Assembly: GCA_016699855.1 (NCBI GenBank)
Contig: CP064988.1
Span: forward strand, 496,001-560,000
Reading direction: 5' to 3'
Source: Rhodospirillales bacterium
GTDB taxonomy: Bacteria > Pseudomonadota > Alphaproteobacteria > Reyranellales > Reyranellaceae
DNA length: 64,000 nucleotides
The translations under genes were made by a program, and so were the position numbers. This document shows, piece after piece, positions 8,064-16,387 of this stretch. Numbering within the stretch: the first letter of the stretch is position 1; each line of letters starts with the position of its first letter. The notes below the pieces were generated by a model. The model was given only the letters and a program-made list of their open reading frames with translations. It made no database searches and was not told where the DNA came from.

Positions 8064-9260
8064 ATGCCGTTTGGAAAGACCTGCGCGATGGAACAACGGA
8101 TACTGATGCTCCGCAAGCACGACAGCGGGGTGTTCGACGTGAGCGCTCTGTGCCGCCGCTACGGAGTGTCGCGGGACACGTTCTACCTGTGGCTGGGACG
8201 GCGGTCGGAGGGCGGCGAGGACTGGTTCAAGGACCGCTCGCACGCGCCGTCGCGGCACCCCGGCGCGACGCCGTCGGGACAGGTGGCGGCGGTGGTGGAG
8301 TTGCGGCGGAAGTATCCGCACTTCGGACCGAAGAAGCTGCTCGCGCTGCTGGAGGCGGGGCGGCCGCGGACGCCGTGGCCGGCGGCGTCGACGATCGGGG
8401 ACATCCTGAAGCGGGCGGGCCTGGTGGAGGCGTCGCGGCGGCGCCGGCGTCCGGTCGAGCCGGGGCGGTTACCGCCGCCGGCGGCGCTGGAGCCGAACGC
8501 GGAATGGAGCGTGGACTTCAAGGGCTGGTTCCGCACGCGCGACGGTCGGCGGTGCGACCCGCTGACGGTGGTGGACGGCGCGACGCGCTACGTGCTGGCG
8601 GCGCGCGTCATGGAGCCGAGACACGCGGCGGTGAGGGCGGCGCTGGAGCGGCTGTTCGAGGAGTGCGGTCTTCCGGAGGCGGTACGGTCCGACAACGGGC
8701 CGCCGTTCGGCTCGAGCGGGGCGGGCGGACTGAGCCGGCTGTCGGCGTGGCTGCTGCGGCTGGGCGTGGAGCCGCGCCACATCCGTCCGGCCTCGCCGCA
8801 GGAGAACGGCCGGCACGAGCGCATGCACCGCGAGATGAAGGCGCGCGCGGCGTCGCCGCCGATGGCGACGCTGGCGCGCCAGCAGGTCCGCTTCGAGGCG
8901 TTCCGCCGGCAGTACAACGAGGAACGCCCGCACGAGGCGCTGGACCAGCGCACGCCGGCGTCGCTGTGGCGGCCCTCGCCGCGGCTCTACCGCGGCCCGC
9001 CGGCCGATCCCTGGTACGACGCCGACCACGAGGTGAGGCGCGTGCGGCGCGAGGGCGACATCAAGTGGCGCGGCGCCGGGATATTCATCGCCCAGGCGCT
9101 GGCCGGCGAGCTGGTCGGCGTGCGCCCCTGCGAGCCTGGCCGCCACGTCGTGCGCTTCTGCACCCGCGACCTCGGCGTCATCGATCCGGCCCGGGGGTTC
9201 CTGCGCTTCGCGCCGCCCCGCGCGGGGCGGCTCTACGCTTCGGATCCCCCGGGCCCGTGA
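8064..9260 (+). CDS. IS481 family transposase
   Basis: A 398-residue DDE transposase. An N-terminal helix-turn-helix region (about 25-47, VSALCRRYGVSRDTFYLWLG) is followed by the rve integrase core with catalytic D151 (SVDFKG), D210 (RSDNGPPF) and E252 (NGRHERMHRE). The ATG at 8064 is preferred: a GGGAGGG lies upstream and the resulting MPFGKTC N-terminus matches the MPWKE-type start of the family, while an earlier ATG at 8022 falls inside the terminal repeat. Length is on the long side for the family and no frameshift or stop interrupts it, so the element could be active. Confidence 0.92.
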   Translation: MPFGKTCAMEQRILMLRKHDSGVFDVSALCRRYGVSRDTFYLWLGRRSEGGEDWFKDRSHAPSRHPGATPSGQVAAVVELRRKYPHFGPKKLLALLEAGRPRTPWPAASTIGDILKRAGLVEASRRRRRPVEPGRLPPPAALEPNAEWSVDFKGWFRTRDGRRCDPLTVVDGATRYVLAARVMEPRHAAVRAALERLFEECGLPEAVRSDNGPPFGSSGAGGLSRLSAWLLRLGVEPRHIRPASPQENGRHERMHREMKARAASPPMATLARQQVRFEAFRRQYNEERPHEALDQRTPASLWRPSPRLYRGPPADPWYDADHEVRRVRREGDIKWRGAGIFIAQALAGELVGVRPCEPGRHVVRFCTRDLGVIDPARGFLRFAPPRAGRLYASDPPGP

Positions 9261-9310
9261 CTGTCGACCATCATCCCGGTTCAATCTGTCGACTATCCTC
9301 CCGGTCATAC
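9261..9310 (-). repeat. IS right end, doubled terminal repeat
   Basis: Inverted counterpart of the left end. It begins immediately after the transposase stop, and its inner copy (9261-9280) is nearly identical to the inner left copy. The outer copy carries two or three differences (GGAGGATAG in place of GGATGATGC). Confidence 0.75.
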
Positions 9311-9696
9311 AAAGCGATGGGAAGGGTGAGGTGGTCGTCGTATCGGACGTGGTCGTGATGGAACGAGTGGACGCGTTGAAATCGAACGCCGGTGGATCGA
9401 TGAAAGGCCGTTGTGTCGGGCACCTCGATCCGCCATTGGCGCGTCTATGGACCCGACCACCACCTCACCCTCCCCGCCGCTGAAGCGGCGGGTCCCCTCC
9501 CTCTCCCCCGCTACGCGGCGGAGAGGGAATACGTCGGCACCAACCAGAGGATGAACCGGTACATCCCTTCGACGGCCGGCCCGGTACGGCGAAGATTGTC
9601 AGCCTCTATGGACATCGACGACCACCCCGCCAACGCGACCAGAGGGGCTCCGCCCCTCTGGACTCCCCAAGACGTAAGGAGATGAAGACATAGGAA
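9311..9696. other. Gene-free interval with several short inverted repeats
   Basis: 386 bases between the IS and the SUMF1-type gene. I see no convincing gene. GGGAAGGGTGAGGTGGTCG at 9319-9337 is repeated in inverted form, with a 3-base insertion, at 9455-9475. The second copy of the CCCTCTCC palindrome is at 9498-9529. A hairpin with 8-base arms (AGAGGGGC/GCCCCTCT) is at 9641-9659. This reads as a small cluster of REP-like hairpins. Confidence 0.6.
9498..9529. repeat. Short intergenic palindrome, copy 2 (inverted)
   Basis: Reverse complement of the 7934-7966 element with one mismatch at the outer base. The two copies sit on opposite sides of the IS in inverted orientation. Confidence 0.7.
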
Positions 9697-10638
9697 CTAA
9701 TCGGTCCTGGCTACCCGGAACCCGAGGTCGTCGTCCCGGTACCCGACGGAGCCCCAGCCTCGGCCCGCCGCGCGCGAGCTCCTCGGGTGGAAGTTCCAGG
9801 AACCGCCGCGCACGACGCGCAGGGAGCAATCGCCCGGCAATCCAGCGGTGCCGCGGTAAGCTCCCGTCGGCGACGCTCCCGTCAAGTTCGGCGCCCAGCA
9901 ATCGCCGGTCCATTCCCAGGCATTCCCGATCATGTCGTGCAATCCGTACCAGTTCGCCCGGAACGCACCCACCGGTGCGGTATGCACGTGGCCATCCGTG
10001 CACTGGAAGAAGTCCTCGGGATTGTTCACGAAGTTCCGCGCCGACTGCATCGACAGGTCAGCCACGTTGGCCCAGACACAGGCTCCGTCGCGCGTGTCCC
10101 CCCAGAAGCGTGACGTGCGCGTGCCGGCCCGCGCGGCGTACTCCCACTCGGCCTCCGTCGGCAGCCGGTACGCTTTGCCCGTCGAACCCGCCAGCCACGC
10201 GGCATAGGCCGCCGCGTCGCGCCACGACACGCAGACGACGGGATGGCGGTCGGTCTGCGCGAAGCCGGGGTCGAGCCAGCTCCGCCCCTCCTCCTCCTTC
10301 CACTTGCCGTCGCTCTGGAGGACGTGGCACTTCCGGTCCATCTGGTGTCCGGTGGACCGCACGAAAACCGCGAACTCCCCTCGGGTGACCTCGTATCTGC
10401 CGAGCGAGAACCGGTGCGCCAGCGTCACAGTCAATTGCGGCGCCGAGCGGCCCCGGGATTGCTGCGGAACGTTCTCGCGCTCCTCCTCGCCCGGCGGCGC
10501 GCCCATGAGGAAGCTGCCCGGCGGGATCGACACCATCTCGGGGCAGTGCGCGCAGTCGCGTGTCGCCTGCCCACGGGCGCCACCCGCCGCCGTCACGCCG
10601 AGCGCGACCGCCATCACCAACGAGATCGCCCACCGCAT
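9697..10638 (-). CDS. SUMF1/formylglycine-generating-enzyme family protein, secreted
   Basis: A 313-residue protein with an N-terminal signal peptide (MRWAISLVMAVALG) and an FGE-sulfatase (C-type-lectin-like) domain over the rest: IPPGSFLMG, YEVTRGEF, RLPTEAEWEYAARAG, GNAWEWTGDCW and VVRGGSW are classic family blocks. The Cys pair that performs formylglycine formation in true FGE is not visible after the RGGSW block (SSRAAGRG instead), so it is probably a binding or other SUMF1-like protein, not a sulfatase activator. No sulfatase is nearby. The ATG at 10638 is chosen because it puts the signal peptide at the N-terminus; an ATG 36 bases upstream is possible. Confidence 0.85.
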   Translation of the reverse strand: MRWAISLVMAVALGVTAAGGARGQATRDCAHCPEMVSIPPGSFLMGAPPGEEERENVPQQSRGRSAPQLTVTLAHRFSLGRYEVTRGEFAVFVRSTGHQMDRKCHVLQSDGKWKEEEGRSWLDPGFAQTDRHPVVCVSWRDAAAYAAWLAGSTGKAYRLPTEAEWEYAARAGTRTSRFWGDTRDGACVWANVADLSMQSARNFVNNPEDFFQCTDGHVHTAPVGAFRANWYGLHDMIGNAWEWTGDCWAPNLTGASPTGAYRGTAGLPGDCSLRVVRGGSWNFHPRSSRAAGRGWGSVGYRDDDLGFRVARTD

Positions 10639-10740
10639 CCGCCGTTCCCCGCCCCCGTGAACGGCTGCCAGCATCCCCCGCCCTCGGCGGAACCGTCAAT
10701 CGCGCCCTCGAGGATTCCGACTTGCCCGGACCGCCGGACC

Positions 10741-10845
10741 GCCCAAGCCTCGTGGACCGGCACCGCGGCGCGCGCCCTGCTCGACGGCATGGTGAAAGAG
10801 ACCCAGCGCGCCCGCGTGCTCGCCGCGCTCGGCGCCCGCGCCTGA
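10741..10845 (+). pseudogene. Possible C-terminal relic of an unidentified gene
   Basis: The last 28 codons or so before the TGA at 10843 have almost exclusively G or C at third positions (GTAARALLDGMVKETQ region), the pattern of real genes here. Upstream of about 10741 this bias fades and no start is seen. I do not recognise the family. It may be the tail of a deleted gene or chance. Confidence 0.3.
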
Positions 10846-10864
10846 CGGGCCGCCGCCGCGTCGA

Positions 10865-11317
10865 TCAGGGCGCCGGCTCGACCTTCAGCGTGGCGCCGTC
10901 GACCGACACGACGCGCACCTTGAAGCCGGCCGCCATGTCCGGGCCGTGGACCGACCAGCTGCCGTCGCCGACGCGCACCCTTCCGCGGCCGGCGACGATC
11001 GGCTCGTCGAGCACGAGGATCTGGCCGACAAGGGAGGCGGCGCGGTTGTTCAGCTTGTGCAGCCCGCGGGCGTGGGTGCGGGCCGCCAGGAACGGCCGCA
11101 GCCCGGCCAGCGCGGCGCCGCTGCCGACCGCGAAGATCAGCAGCTGGATCTCGAGCGACATCGACGGGACGATCAACAGCACGAGGCCCGTGACCGCGGC
11201 GCCGACGGAGAGGAACAGGAAGAAGGTGGCGGGCAGCAGGATCTCGCCGACGACCAGCACGACCGCCAACGCCCACCAGTGCCAGAACACGGGCACGAAA
11301 CCGCCGAACATCGACAT
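10865..11317 (-). CDS. NfeD family membrane protein
   Basis: A 150-residue protein with membrane helices at about 12-32, 35-55 and 57-75, and a C-terminal soluble OB-fold domain (about 88-150, VGQILVLDEPIVAGRGRVRVGD). Short NfeD proteins usually sit next to a stomatin/SPFH gene and act with it at the membrane, which is the arrangement here: the SPFH gene ends 27 bases upstream on the same strand. An alternative Met two codons downstream is equally possible. Confidence 0.9.
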   Translation of the reverse strand: MSMFGGFVPVFWHWWALAVVLVVGEILLPATFFLFLSVGAAVTGLVLLIVPSMSLEIQLLIFAVGSGAALAGLRPFLAARTHARGLHKLNNRAASLVGQILVLDEPIVAGRGRVRVGDGSWSVHGPDMAAGFKVRVVSVDGATLKVEPAP

Positions 11318-11344
11318 GGGCGCGTTCCTCCTGAGACGACGCGC

Positions 11345-12355
11345 CTAGGACCGCGACCAGGGTCCGCTCGGCGCGGGTCCGGCCGGTCCGCCGATCTGCG
11401 GCGGCGCGGGCGGCATGCCGCCGCCGGACGACACCGGGTTGGCGCGGGCCTGCGCCTCCTTGGCGAGCTCGGCGATGCCGCCCAGCGTGCCCATCAGGCC
11501 GGTCGCCTCGACCGGCAGGAAGAACACCTTGCTGTTGGGCGAGGAGCCCATGGCGTGCAGGGCCTCGACGTATTTCTGGCCGAGGAAGTAGTTGATCGCC
11601 TGCGAGCCGCCGCTGCCGATCGCCGACGCCACGACGTGGGTCGCCTTGGCCTCGGCCTCGGCGGCGCGCTCGCGCGCCTCGGCGTCGCGGAACGCCGCCT
11701 CGCGCCGGCCCTCGGCGGAGAGGATCTGGGCCTGCTTGGCGCCCTCCGCGCGGGTGATCTCGGCGGCACGGAAGCCCTCGGCCTCGAGGATCTGGGCGCG
11801 CTTCTCGCGCTCGGCCTTCATCTGCCGCGCCATCGCCTGCACCATGTCCTGCGGCGGGATGACGTCCTTGAGCTCGACGCGCAGCACCTTCACGCCCCAG
11901 GCGTTGGTGGCGTGGTCGATCACCGACAACAGGCGCTCGTTGATCTCGTTGCGCTTCGACAGCACGTCGTCGAGCGCCAGGCTGCCCATGCTGTTGCGGA
12001 TGTTGGTGAGCGCCAAATTGGTGATGCCCTGCACGAGGTTGCGCACCTCGTACGCGGCGGCCCGCGCGTCGACGATCTGGTAGAAGGCGACCGCGTCGAC
12101 CGTGACGATGGCGTTGTCCTTGGTGATGACCTGCTGCTGCGGGATGTCGAGCACCGACTCCTGCATGTTGATGCGGGCGCCGACCTTGTGGACGACGGGG
12201 ATGATGAAGCTCAGGCCGGGCGTCAGCACCCGGGTGAACTCGCCGAACCGCTCGACGGTCCAGTTCCAGCCCTGCGGCACCGTCTTCACGCACATGAAGG
12301 CGAAGACGATGACGGCGAGGACGACGAGTCCCATGAACACCAGGCCGATAGTCAT
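11345..12355 (-). CDS. SPFH/stomatin-like membrane protease-associated protein (QmcA type)
   Basis: A 336-residue protein with an N-terminal membrane anchor (about 2-22), an SPFH/band-7 domain (about 25-200, including VPQGWNWTVERFGEF and INMQESVLDIPQQQVITKDN) and a long Ala/Glu-rich coiled coil (about 190-265), then a Pro/Gly-rich tail. Such proteins form large oligomeric cages in the inner membrane together with NfeD partners. The ATG at 12355 is preceded by a strong GGAGGT. The gene is followed by its NfeD partner as a two-gene operon. Confidence 0.92.
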   Translation of the reverse strand: MTIGLVFMGLVVLAVIVFAFMCVKTVPQGWNWTVERFGEFTRVLTPGLSFIIPVVHKVGARINMQESVLDIPQQQVITKDNAIVTVDAVAFYQIVDARAAAYEVRNLVQGITNLALTNIRNSMGSLALDDVLSKRNEINERLLSVIDHATNAWGVKVLRVELKDVIPPQDMVQAMARQMKAEREKRAQILEAEGFRAAEITRAEGAKQAQILSAEGRREAAFRDAEARERAAEAEAKATHVVASAIGSGGSQAINYFLGQKYVEALHAMGSSPNSKVFFLPVEATGLMGTLGGIAELAKEAQARANPVSSGGGMPPAPPQIGGPAGPAPSGPWSRS

Positions 12356-12432
12356 CGGGAACCTCCAGAGGGATTGCGGGACCGGCGCGCACCGTATCAG
12401 GCTTGAGCGTCCGCTCAAAGGGGCTCTCCCGC

Positions 12433-12680
12433 CCCGGGCCGCCGCGCTGCGCGCGGAGTTCGCCGATATCGCCAAGGTCGACACGCGGGCCCGCCGCGTC
12501 GTCGAGCACATGGCGACCGCGCTGCAGGGCTCGCTGCTGGTCCGCCACGCGCCGGCCTACGTCGCCGAGGCGCTCATCGCCTCGCGGGTCGCCGGCGACC
12601 GCGGGCACGTGTTCGGCACGCTGCCGCCGGCGGCAGTCACCGACGCCATCGTCGCCCGCGCGTCGCCGCGCGTGGCGTGA
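12433..12680 (+). pseudogene. C-terminal relic of an AidB-type acyl-CoA dehydrogenase
   Basis: Reading frame ending in TGA at 12678 encodes about 82 residues including ARRVVEHMATALQGSLLVRH, APAYVAEALIASRV and HVFGTLPPAAVTDAIVARA. These match the end of AidB-like acyl-CoA dehydrogenases, where a helix and the GTLPxxxDxDAI motif close the protein. Catalytic and FAD parts are absent; upstream sequence is the leader of the SPFH gene on the other strand. Third-position GC is still high, so the deletion seems recent. It is a non-functional remnant in an otherwise gene-free 337-base gap. Confidence 0.65.
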
Positions 12681-12692
12681 TCCCGCGGCGGC

Positions 12693-13148
12693 CTAGCGGA
12701 TCGTGATCTCGACGCGGCGGTTCTCCGGCGCCCGCTTGCCGTCCTCGGTCGCCATGAACGGCTTGCCCTCGCCGACGCCGCGGGCGGTGACGAGGGCCGC
12801 CGGAACGCCCTCCTTGATCAGCGCCTGGCGCACCGCGTTGGCGCGGCGGGTCGACAGAGCGTTGTTCGCCTTGTCCGCGCCCGCGCGGTCGGTGTGGCCG
12901 ACGGCCTCGACGGCCTTCACGCCCGGCTTCTTGGCGGCCGCCGCCGCCTCGCGCACGGTCGCGAGGCCCTTGGCGTCGACCACCGCGCTGCCGAGGCTGA
13001 AGAAGACCACGTGCGGCGCCGCCTCGGCCGGCGGAGCGCCCGCCGCCTGGGCCGCCGACGGCGGGGGCGCCGAGGAAGACGAGGAGAACAGCTCGCATCC
13101 GGCGAGCGAGAACGCCGCGGCCGCTATCAGCATTGTCCGACGATACAT
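12693..13148 (-). CDS. OmpA-family peptidoglycan-binding lipoprotein
   Basis: A 151-residue protein with signal peptide and lipobox (FSLAGC), a short Ser/Pro/Ala linker, then an OmpA-C domain (about 45-151, with VEAVGHTDRAGADKANNALS and RRVEITIR). The domain binds diaminopimelate in peptidoglycan and tethers the outer membrane. The ATG at 13148 is preferred over one four codons earlier because GGAG lies about eight bases ahead and the signal peptide is then standard. Two related OmpA proteins occur at 17190 and 17913. Confidence 0.87.
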   Translation of the reverse strand: MYRRTMLIAAAAFSLAGCELFSSSSSAPPPSAAQAAGAPPAEAAPHVVFFSLGSAVVDAKGLATVREAAAAAKKPGVKAVEAVGHTDRAGADKANNALSTRRANAVRQALIKEGVPAALVTARGVGEGKPFMATEDGKRAPENRRVEITIR

Positions 13149-13199
13149 CCGCGCCTCCATCGACCTACCCGCCGCAGCCTACCACGTAACACCGCGCGA

Positions 13200-14735
13200 T
13201 CACTGGCGCGGCGCGCGCTCGCGTCCGACGATCGTCCGGCCCTCGATCCGCGGCGAGACCGTGCCGAGCGTCCGGATATGCGCCATGACGTGGTTGGCGA
13301 CGAGCTCGGCGTCGTTGGGACCGAGCGTCACGCGCGCCTGTTTGAGCGCGTCGTAGCCATCCCCGCCGGTGGCGAGGAAGTCGTTGGTGGCCAAGGTGTA
13401 GCGCCGCCCCGGATCGAGCGGCTTGCCATCGACGGCGACGGACACGACGCGCGCCCCGTTGGGCCGGCTCAGATCGGCGCGGATCGTCATGCCCGAGACC
13501 TGCGGAAAGCGGCCGGTCTCGTTCTCGGCGCCGGTGAAGCCGGCCTCCAGCGCCTCCACGAGCTGCCGGCCGGTCAGTTCGAGCACGAGCGCCTTGTTGA
13601 GGAACGGCAGCTCGCCGAGCAGGTGCTTGCGGGTCAGCTCGCCGCCGGCCGGGTAGACGCGGTTGCCGCGGAACCCGCCGCCGTTGATCAATGCGACGTC
13701 GGTCTTGAGCGCCGAGCGCAGCGCGTCGGCGAACAGGTTGCCGATCGCCGCCTCGCCGCCGCGCACGGCGCTGTTGCGGCTGTCGAGCTCGGTGGCGTTG
13801 CGGCCCAGCGGCCCGTCCAGCTCCTTCGAAAGCTCCGCCTCGTAGGCGGCCACGCGGGCGGCGACCGCCGGGTCCGGCTGGACGTCGGCCGTGTCGATGA
13901 ACCGGAATCGCGGCCACCAGGACACCTTGCGCCCACCGCCGGAGGTGTCGATCTTGATCGAGAGGTCGACCACGGCGACGACCTGGCCGTCCTGGCCGGC
14001 CTCGATGATCGCGGTCTGCGACGTGTGCCGCAGGTACACGTCGTGGTCGTCGCCCGACAGGATGATCTCGGCGGCGCCGGAATCGACCAGCGCGTCGTCG
14101 ATATCCCGGTTGGAGTGCGACACGAGCACGATGAGGTCGGCGCCCTCCTTGCGCAGGTGGGCCCCGATCTCGCGCAGCGTGTCGACCATGCCGGCGAAGC
14201 GCAGGCGCTCCGGCTGCGACTTCTTCGGCGAGTCCTCCGCCGTCAGGCCGATCACGCCCACGCGCGCCTCGCCGAAGGTCATGATCCTGGCGTCGATGAA
14301 TCCGGGGATGCGCGAGCCGTCGGCCTCGCGCAGGTTGGCGGCGAAGATCGGCGCCTTCATCTCGCGCATGCGCTGGATGAACACGTCGGGCCCGAAGTCG
14401 AACTCGTGGTTGCCCGGAACGAACACGTCGATCGGCATCATGTTCATGAGCTCGACCATGTGCCGTCCCTTGTCGAGGCCGGACATCAGCGACGGCGAGA
14501 GGGTGTCGCCGGCGTGCGCGACCAGCACGTGGCCGCCGCGCGCCTTCTCGGCCTTCACCGCGGCGGCGATGCGCGCCATGCCGCCCCGCCCGTCCTCCTC
14601 GGCCATCTTGTAGATGTCGCAGATCAGCACGAGGGAGATGCGCGTCTCGCCGGCACGCGCCGACGGCGCGCCGAGCGCGGCCAACACCAGGATGACCGGC
14701 GCCAGCAGCGCCACGAAACGGCGGATGATACCCAT
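13200..14735 (-). CDS. Secreted 5'-nucleotidase / bifunctional metallophosphatase
   Basis: A 511-residue protein with a cleavable signal peptide (about 1-28), an N-terminal metallophosphoesterase domain (GDTLSPS, GNHEFDFG, SGDDHD) and a C-terminal 5'-nucleotidase domain (INGGGFRGN, TNDFLATGGDGY). The first metal motif is DIY in place of the usual DxH, a slight divergence. Such enzymes release phosphate and nucleosides from nucleotides in the periplasm. It is a single gene in the same direction as the OmpA lipoprotein. Confidence 0.9.
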   Translation of the reverse strand: MGIIRRFVALLAPVILVLAALGAPSARAGETRISLVLICDIYKMAEEDGRGGMARIAAAVKAEKARGGHVLVAHAGDTLSPSLMSGLDKGRHMVELMNMMPIDVFVPGNHEFDFGPDVFIQRMREMKAPIFAANLREADGSRIPGFIDARIMTFGEARVGVIGLTAEDSPKKSQPERLRFAGMVDTLREIGAHLRKEGADLIVLVSHSNRDIDDALVDSGAAEIILSGDDHDVYLRHTSQTAIIEAGQDGQVVAVVDLSIKIDTSGGGRKVSWWPRFRFIDTADVQPDPAVAARVAAYEAELSKELDGPLGRNATELDSRNSAVRGGEAAIGNLFADALRSALKTDVALINGGGFRGNRVYPAGGELTRKHLLGELPFLNKALVLELTGRQLVEALEAGFTGAENETGRFPQVSGMTIRADLSRPNGARVVSVAVDGKPLDPGRRYTLATNDFLATGGDGYDALKQARVTLGPNDAELVANHVMAHIRTLGTVSPRIEGRTIVGRERAPRQ

Positions 14736-14829
14736 GCGCGACTCCGATGCCCGAACCGGCCGAGAATAGGCCGACGGCGACGCGGGAGTCAGCAGGCGCG
14801 TCGATGGCGCGGTCCCTCCGCGCCGACGG

Positions 14830-15606
14830 TCACTCTGCCGCGAGGCGGGGCGACGGCGCCTCGACGGCGCGCCCGGTCGCGAGCCAGCCGTCGAGGAAGC
14901 GGTCGGTCCAGCGTCCGAGCTGGGGATCGAACTCGTCGTGGCGGCCGATATGCTCGTCGCCGGGCTGCGCGCCAGGCAGCGTCAGGCGGTCGGCCGCTTT
15001 GGTCGTCCAGATGCGCTTCATCTCGAGCGTGACCTCGGGATGGAACTGGACGCCGAAAGCGGCGCGCCCGAAGCGGAACGCCTGCACCGGGTAGGTCTCG
15101 CCCGTCGCCAAAGTCTCGCAGCACGACGGCACGTCCATGCCTTCACGGTGCCATTGGTAGACGTGCATGGGGCCGTCCGGAAACCACGGCGCCCCGGCCG
15201 CGGTCGGCTCGACCCGCGCGTAGCCGATCTCGACCCGGCCTTCGCGGTGCGGCGCCACGCGACCGCCGACAACGCGGGTCAGCATCTGGGCGCCAAGGCA
15301 GATGCCGAGAAACGGCACCCCCGAATCCAGCACCTTGGGAATCCACGCCAGCTCGCGGCGGATGCCATCGCTCACGCCGCAGTCGTTGGCGCTCATCGGG
15401 CCACCGAACACCACCACGCCGGCGAACCGGGAGGGGTCGTCGGGCAGCTGACAACCCAGATTGGGGCAGTAGCGCTCGAGGGCGTAGCCCTTGGCCTCGA
15501 GCAGCGCGCCGACCCGTCCGGCGCGGGACTGGTCCTGGTGGACGACGATGGCGATCTTGCGCGGCGCCGAGGAGGCGCTACCGGACGCTGGAACGGACGC
15601 GATCAT
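14830..15606 (-). CDS. Class I glutamine amidotransferase-like protein
   Basis: A 258-residue GATase domain protein. The nucleophile elbow LGICLGAQ places the catalytic Cys at about residue 103, and VQFHPEVT supplies His and Glu at about 203-206. It resembles stand-alone GMP-synthase-like amidotransferases; no synthetase partner is adjacent, so the acceptor is unknown. The ATG at 15606 is used because 15 further upstream codons look like leader and lie between divergent genes. Confidence 0.85.
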   Translation of the reverse strand: MIASVPASGSASSAPRKIAIVVHQDQSRAGRVGALLEAKGYALERYCPNLGCQLPDDPSRFAGVVVFGGPMSANDCGVSDGIRRELAWIPKVLDSGVPFLGICLGAQMLTRVVGGRVAPHREGRVEIGYARVEPTAAGAPWFPDGPMHVYQWHREGMDVPSCCETLATGETYPVQAFRFGRAAFGVQFHPEVTLEMKRIWTTKAADRLTLPGAQPGDEHIGRHDEFDPQLGRWTDRFLDGWLATGRAVEAPSPRLAAE

Positions 15607-15716
15607 GAAGGTGGATGCTACAGACGGCCCGGGTCGACAGCAAGGCGACACGATGGCACGGTCGTGGCGCAGGTCGACGCGGCGCGCGCCGGCGCGGGAA
15701 CACGGAGCGGGCGGCC

Positions 15717-16367
15717 ATGGTCGCGAAGGTGGAATTCTTCTTCGACTGCTCGAGCCCGTGGACCTACCTCGCGTTCCACGCCATCCAGCCGATCCTTAAG
15801 GAGACCGGGGCCGAGATCGTCTGGAAGCCGATCCTGGTCGGCGGCATCTTCAACACGGTCAACGACACGGTCTACCAGAACCGTCAGCACCCCAATCCGC
15901 GCAAGGCCGCCTACGCGCTGAAGGACATGGCCGACTGGGCGCGCTTCCATGGACTGCGCATCCGCATGCCGCCGACGGTCTTCCCCGTGAACAGCGTGAA
16001 GTGCATGCGCGGCGCCTTCCTGGCGATCGAGCGCGGCCGTCTGGTCGAATACGCCTACGCGGCGTTCGACGCCTACTGGGGCGACGACCGCGACATTTCT
16101 CGGGACGACGTCATGGCCGGCATCGCGAGCCGCGCCGGGCTCGACGCGGCGGAACTGGCCGAGCGGATCGCCCGGCCGGAATACAAGGAGCGACTGAAGA
16201 CGACGACCGACGAGGCGATCGCCCGCGGCGCGTTCGGTTCACCGACCATCTTCGTGAACGGCGGGGACATGTACTTCGGCAACGATCGCCTGGTCCTGGT
16301 GCGCGAGGCCATCCTCCGGGCCGATCGACGCCCGCCAGCCGGCCCGCAGGGCGCCGACAGAAAATGA
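15717..16367 (+). CDS. 2-hydroxychromene-2-carboxylate isomerase / DsbA-family oxidoreductase
   Basis: A 216-residue protein with the kappa-GST/DsbA fold: FFFDCSSPWTYLA at the N-terminus carries the Ser used for glutathione, and FGSPTIFVNGG near residue 180 holds the cis-Pro. The family isomerises 2-hydroxychromene-2-carboxylate in naphthalene-type degradation using glutathione, but many members have unknown substrates. The ATG at 15717 is chosen because the domain begins five residues later; an earlier Met at 15615 adds an Arg-rich leader. Confidence 0.87.
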   Translation: MVAKVEFFFDCSSPWTYLAFHAIQPILKETGAEIVWKPILVGGIFNTVNDTVYQNRQHPNPRKAAYALKDMADWARFHGLRIRMPPTVFPVNSVKCMRGAFLAIERGRLVEYAYAAFDAYWGDDRDISRDDVMAGIASRAGLDAAELAERIARPEYKERLKTTTDEAIARGAFGSPTIFVNGGDMYFGNDRLVLVREAILRADRRPPAGPQGADRK

Positions 16368-16387
16368 GCGCACGCTGCCGATAGTGG

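Larger units (their letters stand above)
7985..9310 (+). mobile_element. IS481-type insertion sequence
   Basis: About 1.33 kb, bounded by inverted ends that both start GTATGA(A)CCGG and each contain two copies of an approximately 20-base motif (ACCGGGATGATGGTCGACAG type). One transposase gene fills the interior. The left flank ends AAGCG directly before the element and AAGCG recurs one base after its right end, a possible but not clean target duplication. The single-ORF DDE transposase places it in the IS481 family. Confidence 0.85.

Noticed and set aside
8022..8064. ATG at 8022 as transposase start
   Set aside because: It lies within the left terminal repeat; the ATG at 8064 has a better ribosome-binding site and family-like N-terminus.
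8064..9260. Programmed frameshift in the IS transposase
   Set aside because: IS481 members use a single frame and this one is continuous from start to stop.
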